Origin: a bacterium
Lineage (GTDB): Bacteria > Patescibacteria > CPR2 > UBA1875 > JAJYID01
Assembly: GCA_030647205.1 (NCBI GenBank)
Contig: JAUSJO010000002.1
Span: 1-64,000, forward strand
Reading direction: 5' to 3'
DNA: 64,000 nt
In this document: piece by piece, positions 36,651-44,389 of the stretch
Position numbering within the stretch: the first letter of the stretch is position 1
Layout of the letters: each line of letters begins with the position of its first letter
Made by a program: the position numbers and the translations under genes
Notes under the pieces: generated by a model
The model's database searches: none
What the model saw: only the letters and a program-made list of their open reading frames with translations
What the model was told of the DNA's origin: nothing

Positions 36651-36680
36651 ATTATAGTTATGTTCTGGGAAGCGTGTAAA
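36651..36680 (-). promoter_or_regulatory. Promoter of the secretion operon, likely leaderless
   Basis: TTTACA (36680-36675), 18 bases, TATAAT (36656-36651). The expected first transcribed base coincides with the ATG at 36644. Confidence 0.6.
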
Positions 36681-36734
36681 GAAGAAAATTATTTTTAGAG
36701 CCACTCTTGGGGTGCAAAGAGGTTCAAAAAGAAA

Positions 36735-36786
36735 AAGGCCCGCGGTAGTTTAGAAAACAAATGTTTTCAAACTAAGCGGGCCTTTG
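36735..36786. terminator. Long bidirectional hairpin
   Basis: Outer stem AGGCCCGC / GCGGGCCT and inner stems TAGTTT / AAACTA and GAAAAC / GTTTTC around loop AAAT, with A and T runs on the two sides. It ends the small membrane protein gene on the minus strand. Confidence 0.85.
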
Positions 36787-36796
36787 GGGCATTTTC

Positions 36797-37165
36797 CTAA
36801 GGGAGGGGGTGCCTGCGGAGGGCTTCTCTGCGAGCTTCATCGTCTCCGAAGTACTTGGGGTCGAGCGCTGCCTGGTTTTTCTCTGCTGCCTTCTTCTCAT
36901 CATTGTCTTCCTCGTTAGAGTCAGAAGAGAACCGCGGTTTAATGAGATGAATCCAGGCCGGCTTGACTACAAGTCGCCAGATGGCATAGAAGACGCTGAT
37001 GCGTACCAGGTTCCAGAAGACTGCTCCCGGCTGCGGTTTATAACATATGACGACGAGGATCACGATGGGGATTATAACCGATGGTTTTAATCCCTTCTTG
37101 TACCAGCTGGCCCAGCCGGACCAGTCCGGTTTGCCTTTCTTGTTGCTCTTCGTATTGTCAGCCAT
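36797..37165 (-). CDS. Small membrane protein of unknown function
   Basis: 122 residues from the ATG at 37165 (ribosome site AAGGAG 5 bases before it; a GTG 6 bases upstream overlaps that site). Lys/Trp-rich N-terminus, two hydrophobic segments (about 31-44 and 52-68), and a charged C-terminal tail with many Asp, Glu and Lys. Not recognised. It stands alone between its own consensus promoter and a strong hairpin, like a single-gene cassette. Base composition appears richer in GC than the secretion genes next to it. Confidence 0.7.
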   Translation of the reverse strand: MADNTKSNKKGKPDWSGWASWYKKGLKPSVIIPIVILVVICYKPQPGAVFWNLVRISVFYAIWRLVVKPAWIHLIKPRFSSDSNEEDNDEKKAAEKNQAALDPKYFGDDEARREALRRHPLP

Positions 37166-37237
37166 CTCCACTCCTTGGATAGGTTTGAATGCTTAGGTGC
37201 TTCTAACCAAACTTTCTCTTTTTGATTAGAATATAAC

Positions 37238-37265
37238 ATTATACATCAAATATATTATTTGTCAA
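37238..37265 (-). promoter_or_regulatory. Consensus sigma-70 promoter
   Basis: TTGACA (37265-37260), 16 bases, TATAAT (37243-37238): both hexamers perfect. It drives the small membrane protein gene starting at 37165. Confidence 0.85.
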
Positions 37266-37312
37266 TGGTTTTCTTTTGATGGCAAACTGGTTTGAGAAAA
37301 CCAAGAAATGAA

Positions 37313-37338
37313 AAAGGCACCGATCGCTCGGTGCCTTT
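37313..37338 (-). terminator. Strong intrinsic terminator
   Basis: Perfect 11-base stem AAAGGCACCGA / TCGGTGCCTTT with loop TCGC, just after the stop of the gene at 37362-37796. Confidence 0.9.
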
Positions 37339-37361
37339 AAGGGTGGCTATGAAAGTATAGC

Positions 37362-37796
37362 TTACTTTCTTTGGAAGCTTACCCCTCTTTGTGTATCATA
37401 GAGGGTGTTGCCAACAACCTCGAGCTTACAGATGGACTCTAGCTCTAGTGTTATAGTGTTTCCGTTCATCGACCACTCTCCGAAGTTGGGGTTCATGAGT
37501 TTCCATGACCAGCCACCTTGCTGGCTGTAGTGTAGCCTGGTACTTATTCGGCCATTCTCAAGAAGCTCTATGCAGGGATCTTCGGTTTTCTCTCCTGCCA
37601 GTTTTGCGTCTGTACAGTACTTCCCGGCCATTTCCGCATAGTAGGCCGGCGCTGCATTGCGCTCCATGTATGACGTGATCGCCAGGTAAGATACGGCTAC
37701 GGTGATGACACTCCCCAGGGCAAATGCCAGGAAGATGAGCCACTTCTTACTTACCTTGTTTCCAAAAACTGATGTTTGTGATGCTGCCTGCGGCAT
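37362..37796 (-). CDS. Small membrane-anchored protein of unknown function
   Basis: 144 residues: one membrane segment (about 19-42) and an outside domain with three cysteines and a beta-rich end (GEWSMNGNTITLELESICKLEVVG). The last part resembles a small lipocalin-like or DUF-type sheet that shows a threshold-type fold, but I cannot name a family. It has its own promoter and terminator, like the gene at 36797. Confidence 0.7.
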   Translation of the reverse strand: MPQAASQTSVFGNKVSKKWLIFLAFALGSVITVAVSYLAITSYMERNAAPAYYAEMAGKYCTDAKLAGEKTEDPCIELLENGRISTRLHYSQQGGWSWKLMNPNFGEWSMNGNTITLELESICKLEVVGNTLYDTQRGVSFQRK

Positions 37797-37888
37797 CGCG
37801 GATCATCTCCTTTCGAGAGAAACAGACTTGGATTTTTAAGTGCGTCTTAAAGAAGTATTCTCATATTTCAATAAGATGTATGATTTAC

Positions 37889-37917
37889 AAGATACCATAA
37901 AAGTTATGTTTAGTCAA
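37889..37917 (-). promoter_or_regulatory. Sigma-70 promoter
   Basis: TTGACT (37917-37912), 17 bases, TATCTT (37894-37889), before the gene starting at 37796. Confidence 0.6.
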
Positions 37918-37980
37918 GTGTTTTTTTGACAAGACGAGTATAACGCAAATTTGTCCTCCGGGAAAACAAAACATGAAATA

Positions 37981-38011
37981 AAAAACTGCCTTGGTTTTCA
38001 TGGCAGTTTTT
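37981..38011 (-). terminator. Intrinsic terminator of hsp20
   Basis: Stem AAAAACTGCC / GGCAGTTTTT with an 11-base loop, 20 bases after the hsp20 stop. Confidence 0.85.
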
Positions 38012-38030
38012 AAAGAGTGTATTTTTTTGT

Positions 38031-38441
38031 TTAGTTTGCTCTGACTTTAACCTTTTTGGAGGTCTGTTTTTTCAGTTTTGGTATTCTGACGGTCAGGATG
38101 CCATTTTTGAAAGTTGCTTCTGCTTTGTCGGCGTCACACTCTACGGGTAGCATAACCTGTCTTGCAAATGATCCCCAGTAGCATTCCTGAAAATGGTAGC
38201 CTTCCTGGTCAACTTCCTTTTCGTCATATCTTTCCCCGCGAACCGCTACAGACTCATTTGTTACGTCTATATCTATGCCTTCAGGATCAACACCGGCAAC
38301 AGGTGCTTTAACCACTACCTCGTTTTTTGTCTGATATACATCAACAGCCAGCTGGCCCTCAACATCATCTGCCGCCCAGTCAGATCCTGCCAAACCGCCT
38401 GCGAAAAATCCCTCATCAGTAAGAGAACTGTCTTTTTTCAT
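38031..38441 (-). CDS. hsp20: Small heat shock protein, Hsp20 family
   Basis: 136 residues. Alpha-crystallin domain from about residue 30 (LAVDVYQTKNEVVVKAPVAGV) with the C-terminal NGILTVRIPK signature and a lysine-rich tail. ATP-independent holdase for unfolding proteins. A strong ribosome site AAGGAGGGG precedes the ATG. It is a single-gene unit with its own terminator. No CIRCE element was seen. Confidence 0.92.
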   Translation of the reverse strand: MKKDSSLTDEGFFAGGLAGSDWAADDVEGQLAVDVYQTKNEVVVKAPVAGVDPEGIDIDVTNESVAVRGERYDEKEVDQEGYHFQECYWGSFARQVMLPVECDADKAEATFKNGILTVRIPKLKKQTSKKVKVRAN

Positions 38442-38532
38442 TATACCCCTCCTTGATCTTTAAAATCCTATAATTTGCTGATATTATAGTAGCCGAAATG
38501 TATGAGAAAAGCAAGTGTAATTTTTTACAAAA

Positions 38533-39228
38533 ATGAGCATTTTAACGAAAAATATCGGTGATTTTTTGCTTGATGTGGTATTTCCGAAAAAGTGTGCTTC
38601 TTGTAGCAAGCTGGACACTCTTTTTTGCGAGAAATGCCGCTCAAAAATAATCTTTTTAAAAACCCAAAACTGTCCGTTTTGTCTCAAAATCACAACCAGA
38701 GGGCGGGTTTGCCCAAGCTGTAAAAGTAAAAGCGCTTTAACGGGTGTTTATGTGATCGCTCATTTTGATGGGCCGCTGAAAGAAGTTATCCATCAGTATA
38801 AATATGAGTTCGTAAAAGCGCTGAAAGATGATCTGGCAGACGTTGCCTGGCCGTACCTCGAGGATTTCCCTAAAAATGCCGTTTTGACCTGCGTGCCCTC
38901 AAGCCCTAAAAGACTAGCTTGGCGCGGTTACAACCAGGCGGAGGAAATAGCGAAGATTTTGGCTCAAAAGACCGGTATGCGTTTTTATCCTAGTCTGCTG
39001 AAACGCACGGAGTATAAAATTCCTCAGACGCAGCTTCGGCGCAAGGAAAGGTTTGAAAATGTCAAAAACGCCTTCAAGATCGACAGAAAAATAGACCTAG
39101 AAGGAAAACAGGTGGTGATATTTGACGACCTGGTTACAAGCGGAGCCACGCTTGATGCTTGCGCCGGAGAAATCCGCAAAATGGGAGCTACGAGAGTGTG
39201 GGGTTTTGTGCTGGCGAGGAATAAGTAA
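38533..39228 (+). CDS. comF: ComF family amidophosphoribosyltransferase-like protein
   Basis: 231 residues. Two or three zinc-binding CxxC pairs at the N-terminus (CASC, CEKC, CPFC, CPSC) are followed by a phosphoribosyltransferase domain with the PRPP loop VVIFDDLVTSGATL near residue 193. ComF proteins are needed for DNA uptake in competent bacteria. The PilB-like ATPase convergent at 39581 fits a competence/type IV pilus link. Confidence 0.88.
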   Translation: MSILTKNIGDFLLDVVFPKKCASCSKLDTLFCEKCRSKIIFLKTQNCPFCLKITTRGRVCPSCKSKSALTGVYVIAHFDGPLKEVIHQYKYEFVKALKDDLADVAWPYLEDFPKNAVLTCVPSSPKRLAWRGYNQAEEIAKILAQKTGMRFYPSLLKRTEYKIPQTQLRRKERFENVKNAFKIDRKIDLEGKQVVIFDDLVTSGATLDACAGEIRKMGATRVWGFVLARNK

Positions 39229-39580
39229 AAATGGTTCACTCAAACTCACATTTGTCATCCTGAGGTACGGAGGATCTCATCTTGTTATTCCGGACTTCCT
39301 GCCCGACTGAATAGTCGTTCGGGCGGGGATCCGGAATCCAGACCGATTAAATCTGCTATCACAGTTATTATCATTTATCTACTTTTTGATAGCAAAAAGT
39401 AGCAAAAACTACCGGCTAACGATTATTTTCAAAGTGTCGGATATCTCCTCGTCTCAGGTTTAAAAAAATTAACTCGTTATCACTCAGACAAAATTATTTT
39501 TAAAATCTTCACTCGGCTCATCCTCTTTTTGAAAAAATCATGCCGAACGAGAGGGAGAGATAGACCTAAAGATGCAGGTG
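39229..39580. other. 352-base gene-free stretch with palindromes
   Basis: No gene seen. The first third holds two juxtaposed interspersed palindromes (39253-39337). The rest is low-complexity AT-rich DNA with remnants such as TTTTGATAGCAAAAAGTAGCAAAA, where TTTTTGATAGC resembles an eroded inverted repeat. Confidence 0.5.
39253..39337. repeat. Two adjacent palindromic interspersed repeats
   Basis: Unit 1 (39253-39280) reads TGTCATCCTGAG...GGAGGATCTCAT. Unit 2 (39287-39337) has outer arms ATTCCGGA / TCCGGAAT and an inner stem CCTGCCCGA / TCGGGCGGG. Both sequence types recur between genes in many bacteria. Confidence 0.65.
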
Positions 39581-41197
39581 CTACTCTTTAATAACTTTCA
39601 GAACCTCAACAATGTTGACTATTCCTTCGATTGCCTTTAGGAAACCATCTTGCTCCATAGTCAGCATGCCGTCTTTTATGGCGATTTCCTTGAGTTCGTG
39701 TAAAGTATTGTTTTCTACAACTGCTTTTTGAAAAGCAGGCGAGACACTAAGGAACTCATAAATACCGAGACGGCCTTTGTATCCAATATTATTACACTCT
39801 TTGCATCCTATACCCTGGAAGAACTCAGGTGTTTTTTCCGGTTTGTGTTCGATAGGGAGAGAGTCAATGATCTTGTTTATCTCGACCATTTCGTGATCGT
39901 TTGGCTTGTATTCCTCGATACAATGCGGGCAAATTCTTCGTACCAGACGCTGAGCGATAATGATATTTACAGCGTCAAGAAAGGATGAAGCGTCATTCAC
40001 AAGACCGATAATTCTCGGAACAGCTGTGACAGCGTCATTTGCATGCAAAGTTGTTATGAGAAGATGACCGGTGATTGCTGCCTGAAGTGCAGTTTTTGCA
40101 GTTTCGGCGTCACGTATTTCACCAAGCATTATGATGTCCGGGTCTTCACGAAGGACGGCCTTTAGTCTATCAGCGAAACCTTCCCCTTCGTTAATCTGGG
40201 ACTGAGTAGCGCCGGGAAGAGTGTACTCTATAGGATCTTCTAGGGTGATAAGCTTGATTTCCGGTGCATTTAATTTGTTTAAAATAGAATAAATACTGGT
40301 TGTTTTACCAGAACCGGTTGGACCGACGACGAGGATCATCCCGTGTGGGCGAATAAGTGCAGAGTCCAGTATTGGGCGCTGAATATCACGGACGCCTAGT
40401 TTGTCCATATCCAGTAGCTCTGCCTGAACGTTGAAAAGACGGATAACGATATCGTCGCCGTAAAGTGAAGGCATAACTTCTATTCTTACACTAAGCTCGT
40501 TGTCAGAAAACTTAACCTTGAAACGGCCGTTTTGCGGATAGTTTACGTTAAGTTTCAAGCCCGAACGCAACTCTACTTGCGATCGAACGAACTTGTATTG
40601 CTCGTGGCTCAAAATGGTTGCCAAATGCAGGACACCATCAAGTCGAAACCTCAGTTTCACGTCATCGTTTGCCGGTTCAATATGAATGTCCGATGCGCCC
40701 ATTGCGAAAGCCTCTATAATAATAAACTTTAGAAGCTCTTGTATAGGTGCAGTCTTAATCTTCTCTTGAAACTCATCAAAAGATATCTCGGAAATGTCCA
40801 TCTCAGAAACATCTACCTCTCCCGGTGTTTCTGCCGGCGGAAGCTGGACAATGTCTCTTAAGAGTTCCTCGTTATCCTTGAAGCTTTCAGTAGATATAAT
40901 AGCAACAGACGTCTTGGGATAGGTTTTTTTGTATTTCTCCTTAAATTCATTGATCTTTTCAGACTTAGGATTAGGAGAAACAATAACGAGAGTATCTTGA
41001 TCCATTTTTAATGGGATTACAGAGCACTCAAAAAAGTCCTTGTTATTAAAATTTTCAAGAATATCTTTTTCCAGGCGTGCAGCACGTAAGTCAAAATAAG
41101 GTATGCCGAGCCTTTCAGCCTCCTCTTGGATTTTTTCTTCAAGGGCATTCCTGTTGACAAGCTTTGCCTTGGCTACGACATCTAAAGTATCACTCAT
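39581..41197 (-). CDS. pilB: Type IV pilus assembly / type II secretion ATPase (PilB/GspE)
   Basis: 538 residues from the ATG at 41197. N-terminal N1-like domain (about 15-150), then the ATPase: Walker A VGPTGSGKTTSIYSIL, Asp box LEDPIEYT, Walker B GEIRDAETAKTALQAA, and the zinc motif CPHC...CKEC followed by GYKGRLGIYEFL. It powers pilin polymerisation. No other pilus genes lie next to it. No clear ribosome site precedes the ATG. Confidence 0.9.
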   Translation of the reverse strand: MSDTLDVVAKAKLVNRNALEEKIQEEAERLGIPYFDLRAARLEKDILENFNNKDFFECSVIPLKMDQDTLVIVSPNPKSEKINEFKEKYKKTYPKTSVAIISTESFKDNEELLRDIVQLPPAETPGEVDVSEMDISEISFDEFQEKIKTAPIQELLKFIIIEAFAMGASDIHIEPANDDVKLRFRLDGVLHLATILSHEQYKFVRSQVELRSGLKLNVNYPQNGRFKVKFSDNELSVRIEVMPSLYGDDIVIRLFNVQAELLDMDKLGVRDIQRPILDSALIRPHGMILVVGPTGSGKTTSIYSILNKLNAPEIKLITLEDPIEYTLPGATQSQINEGEGFADRLKAVLREDPDIIMLGEIRDAETAKTALQAAITGHLLITTLHANDAVTAVPRIIGLVNDASSFLDAVNIIIAQRLVRRICPHCIEEYKPNDHEMVEINKIIDSLPIEHKPEKTPEFFQGIGCKECNNIGYKGRLGIYEFLSVSPAFQKAVVENNTLHELKEIAIKDGMLTMEQDGFLKAIEGIVNIVEVLKVIKE

Positions 41198-41221
41198 AGC
41201 TTGTATGATAGCATAATGTGA

Positions 41222-41250
41222 TTGAAAAAACACGAAATTTTAGCTATAAT
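41222..41250 (+). promoter_or_regulatory. Promoter of the tRNA-Ser pair
   Basis: TTGAAA (41222-41227), 17 bases, TATAAT (41245-41250), 24 bases before the first tRNA. Confidence 0.75.
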
Positions 41251-41274
41251 ACATGGGTTAGAAACACATATTTT

Positions 41275-41364
41275 GGTGAGGTGGCCGAGTGGTTGAAGGC
41301 AGCAGTCTTGAAAACTGCCGTGCCGGCAACGGTACCGTGGGTTCGAATCCCACCCTCACCGCCA
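41275..41364 (+). tRNA. tRNA-Ser(UGA)
   Basis: Acceptor GGTGAGG / CCTCACC, anticodon loop CTTGAAA (anticodon TGA), long variable arm, T loop TTCGAAT, CCA encoded. Confidence 0.95.
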
Positions 41365-41382
41365 TGATACAATTCAAATAGT

Positions 41383-41475
41383 GGAGAGGTACCCAAGTGG
41401 CTCAAGGGGCGGGTTTGCTAAACCTGTAGGTTGGGGTAACCCGGCGCGGGGGTTCGAATCCCCCCCTCTCCGCCA
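41383..41475 (+). tRNA. tRNA-Ser(GCU)
   Basis: Acceptor GGAGAGG / CCTCTCC, anticodon loop TTGCTAA (anticodon GCT), long variable arm, CCA encoded. 18 bases after the first tRNA-Ser. Confidence 0.95.
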
Positions 41476-41477
41476 GA

Positions 41478-41517
41478 AGAAAACAGGTCTGCATTTTTGT
41501 AGGTCTGTTTTCTTATT
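41478..41517 (+). terminator. Terminator of the tRNA pair
   Basis: Stem AGAAAACAG / CTGTTTTCT right after the CCA end. Confidence 0.65.
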
Positions 41518-41590
41518 TGGCGGTAAGCAGTAAATCGTCAAGACATAAGTATATTGTTTTTTAATTTTTTGAAAGTTATAATCTAAACAA

Positions 41591-42220
41591 ATGAAGACAA
41601 AGCTTACAAAAGTGAAAAAAGGAATGTTCCTACTTTGTGTATTTCTGCAAAGCTTGTTTACTATCGGGGTTAGTACAGTGTATGCCCAAGGCGGTGATGT
41701 GCCGATACCAAATATTCCGCCGCCACCAAATGTGGAACTTTATAAGGTTCTTACTAATCTTGCGAATCTCATTCTTACGATCGCCGGGGCTCTGGTCGTA
41801 GTAATGGTAATAATAGGCGGAATCCGTTATATAATATCGGCAGGAAATCCGCAAATGGTCGAGGGAGCTAAGAAGACCATTATTTATGCACTTGTTGGTC
41901 TGGCGGTAATCATCCTATCAGCAGCAATACTTAATACAGTTAACTTTGTTCTAAATAAAAATGGGGCCAGTGGTTCTACTACTGGTACTGGAACCGGCAA
42001 TACTACCGGGACCGGCACACAGGCTCTCCCGGAAGACTCCTGTAGTACAGACTCGGACTGTGCATGCGGGATACACAAGATTGATAAGAATTGTTTCTTT
42101 GGCAACGAACAGTACGTTAACACCGATCCTGCACTTGCCTGTCCTGACTTTTGTTCAGGAGTAGGCGGGAACCTTACAGTTAAGTGTGTTAGCGATAAAT
42201 GTGCTCAGGTTGCAAAATAA
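41591..42220 (+). CDS. T4SS pilin-like protein with Cys-rich tail
   Basis: 209 residues: signal peptide (1-32), two-helix VirB2-like unit (about 50-130) with GGIRYIISAGNPQMVEGAKKTI (core GGIRYIISAGNPQ), a Gly/Thr-rich linker, and a C-terminal domain with eight cysteines. The layout mirrors the secretion-operon protein at 35499 but with the Cys-rich part at the other end. It is separated from the main operon by 5 kb. It probably sits in the membrane with the Cys-rich tail outside. Confidence 0.8.
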   Translation: MKTKLTKVKKGMFLLCVFLQSLFTIGVSTVYAQGGDVPIPNIPPPPNVELYKVLTNLANLILTIAGALVVVMVIIGGIRYIISAGNPQMVEGAKKTIIYALVGLAVIILSAAILNTVNFVLNKNGASGSTTGTGTGNTTGTGTQALPEDSCSTDSDCACGIHKIDKNCFFGNEQYVNTDPALACPDFCSGVGGNLTVKCVSDKCAQVAK

Positions 42221-42321
42221 AGTAAGTTATTTGGCCGTAAATTTCTCCTAAACATCTATAAACCCTTTTACTTTTTGTAGAGGGTTATATAATCCTTGTA
42301 GGAACAAGGATTCATTTTATT

Positions 42322-43512
42322 ATGGCAAATCAAACAAAGACTTTAGGGAAAGTAAAAAAGGCGGATATAGAAAACCAGGCAGTTGAGGAAATCAATCAAC
42401 TGAAAGATAAAAAAGGTTTTCTTAAGGCCGGTCAGCCGGTTTTCAACCGTCTTTTTGGACGTGACTCCTTGATCGCTGCATGGCAACTTCTAGATTGGGA
42501 CCCAAAAGTCGCAAAAGCAACTTTGGATATTTTATCTCAGCTGCAGGGGACGAAAGTTGACCAACTCAGAGAGGAAGAACCGGGAAAAATCATTCATGAG
42601 ACCGACTTAGATCTCAAAGAGCACCCCGATATTAAAGGATTCCCCTTCCCATACTATGGATCGGTTGACTCTACTCCCCTCTATCTAATCGTCTTTGGAT
42701 TTTATTTTCGAAAAACGCATGATGAGAAGTTTCTTGCCAAACACTGGACCAATATTTTGTCAGCTACTGACTGGATGGAAAAGTATGGCGACTTGGATGG
42801 GGATTTATTTTTGGAGTACACCCAGCATAACAAAAACGCCCTTGTAAACCAGTGCTGGAAAGACTCTGATGAATACAGGATTGAAATGCCCATTGCTATT
42901 GTTGAGGCCCAAGGCTATCAGTATTTGGCACTTAAAGAAACCTCCAGGCTAGCCCGAATGAGAGATGACTCGTTGCTTGCCAAGAGGTTGGAAGAAAGAT
43001 CACAAAACCTAAAGAAGGTCTTTAATGAAAAGTTTTGGATGAAAGATGAGAAGTTCTTTGCTCTTGCGCTAAACGGCAAAAAAGAACAAAAGAAAGTCAT
43101 CGCCTCCAACGTTGGACACCTACTTTTTACGGGGATTATTGATGAAAAGAAGCTGAATATGGTCGTAAGGAGGCTTTTTAAGAAGGACCTTTTTACCCCG
43201 CGCGGTATACGTACTCACTCGGCTTTTGAGCCAGACTTTCATCCCGAGAGTTATCATCTTGGTGCAGTTTGGCCTCATGATAACTGGATTATTGCGCAAG
43301 GTTTAAAAAAACTGGGTTATAAAAAAGAATATCGGGCACTTAAGCTTGCCATAATGAAAGCTCATGAAGAAATCGGATACCTACCTGAGTTTTATCGTGT
43401 CAAAAGTCATACAGCAGAGCTGGAATCAGAAGACCCAGAGTACGCAAACCTGCCATGCTATCCTCAAGCATGGTCCTCCGGGACCCTTCTCAATTTTCTT
43501 GAGGAAAAGTAA
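42322..43512 (+). CDS. Glycoside hydrolase, amylo-1,6-glucosidase-like (alpha/alpha)6 barrel
   Basis: 396 residues. FNRLFGRDSLIAAWQL near the N-terminus, YGSVDSTPLYLIVFGFYF and GAVWPHDNWIIAQGLKK are typical of glycogen debranching C-terminal/GH15-like alpha-helical barrels. Candidate acid/base residues include E in DLFLEYTQH and D in PHDNW. Residues are consistent with a cytoplasmic enzyme without signal peptide. It would hydrolyse alpha-glucan or another storage sugar; exact specificity is unknown. An 8-base inverted repeat (AATCCTTG / CAAGGATT) covers the ribosome site region. Confidence 0.75.
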   Translation: MANQTKTLGKVKKADIENQAVEEINQLKDKKGFLKAGQPVFNRLFGRDSLIAAWQLLDWDPKVAKATLDILSQLQGTKVDQLREEEPGKIIHETDLDLKEHPDIKGFPFPYYGSVDSTPLYLIVFGFYFRKTHDEKFLAKHWTNILSATDWMEKYGDLDGDLFLEYTQHNKNALVNQCWKDSDEYRIEMPIAIVEAQGYQYLALKETSRLARMRDDSLLAKRLEERSQNLKKVFNEKFWMKDEKFFALALNGKKEQKKVIASNVGHLLFTGIIDEKKLNMVVRRLFKKDLFTPRGIRTHSAFEPDFHPESYHLGAVWPHDNWIIAQGLKKLGYKKEYRALKLAIMKAHEEIGYLPEFYRVKSHTAELESEDPEYANLPCYPQAWSSGTLLNFLEEK

Positions 43513-43545
43513 AATAACTAGTAATATAGCCAAGAAAGGGAAAAA

Positions 43546-44124
43546 ATGGACTCAAAATATGGATTTCAGCAATATTTAATTCGCAGGAAGGTTCTTACTT
43601 TTTTAGGAGCCAAGTTCCATATTTATGGACCGGACGGAAGCTTGGTTTTTTTCTCAAAACAGAAGGCATTTAAGATAAGGGAAGATATAAGAGTTTATAC
43701 TGATGAAAGTATGCAAACAGAAGCACTGAGCATCAAAGCGCGCCAAATTATGGATTTCTCGGCAGCGTATGATGTTATTGATACGGCTGATGGTACAAAG
43801 GTAGGAGCGGTAAAAAGAAAAGGGTTTAATGCCATGATCCAGGACAAATGGATTATTATGGATGCAGATGACAATGAGATTGGGTCGGTGAACGAGGATA
43901 ATCTCACAATGGCCCTTTTGCGAAGGTTTGCTACAAACCTTATCCCCCAGAATTTTACGGGCGAAGTTGGTGGCGCACCGGTTTTTACTTTTAAACAAAT
44001 GTTCAACCCCTTCATTCAGAAGATAGGTTTGGATTTTTCTCCTGATCAGAGGGGTCTTCTTGATAGAAGGTTGGGGATAGCAATAGCCATACTGCTTTGT
44101 GCGGTTGAGGGTAGGCAGAGCTAA
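43546..44124 (+). CDS. LURP-one/YxjI-like protein (tubby-like fold)
   Basis: 192 residues. The pattern of short beta hairpins (KFHIYGPDGSLVFFSKQ, AYDVIDTADGTKVGAVKRK, KWIIMDADDNEIGSV) with a final hydrophobic helix is that of LURP-one-related/scramblase-like proteins. The function of bacterial members is unknown; they may bind lipid. It ends 46 bases before tRNA-Ser(GGA). Confidence 0.75.
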   Translation: MDSKYGFQQYLIRRKVLTFLGAKFHIYGPDGSLVFFSKQKAFKIREDIRVYTDESMQTEALSIKARQIMDFSAAYDVIDTADGTKVGAVKRKGFNAMIQDKWIIMDADDNEIGSVNEDNLTMALLRRFATNLIPQNFTGEVGGAPVFTFKQMFNPFIQKIGLDFSPDQRGLLDRRLGIAIAILLCAVEGRQS

Positions 44125-44170
44125 CACACTCTTTAATAAGTGGCTCCAAAATGGTAAAATACCTTTGTTT

Positions 44171-44260
44171 GGAGAGGTCGCATAGTGGTCTAGTGCGCCG
44201 CCTTGGAAAGGCGGTATATCTGAAAGGGTATCGAGGGTTCGAATCCCTCCCTCTCCGCCA
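44171..44260 (+). tRNA. tRNA-Ser(GGA)
   Basis: Acceptor GGAGAGG / CCTCTCC, anticodon stem CCGCC / GGCGG with loop TTGGAAA (anticodon GGA), long variable arm, CCA encoded. A T-rich hairpin follows at about 44265-44295. Confidence 0.95.
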
Positions 44261-44316
44261 AGAAAAGGAGCTCGATTTTTTGAGGTTCTTTTTTTGTTCG
44301 TAGCGCCTATTTTTAC

Positions 44317-44345
44317 TTCACAAAGAGCATTTTTTAATGTATAAT
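44317..44345 (+). promoter_or_regulatory. Promoter of the radical SAM/SPASM unit
   Basis: TTCACA (44317-44322), 17 bases, TATAAT (44340-44345), 45 bases before the start codon. Confidence 0.65.
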
Positions 44346-44389
44346 AACCCTTACGTAACTTGACAATCCGGGACTTTAAGGAGGTGACG

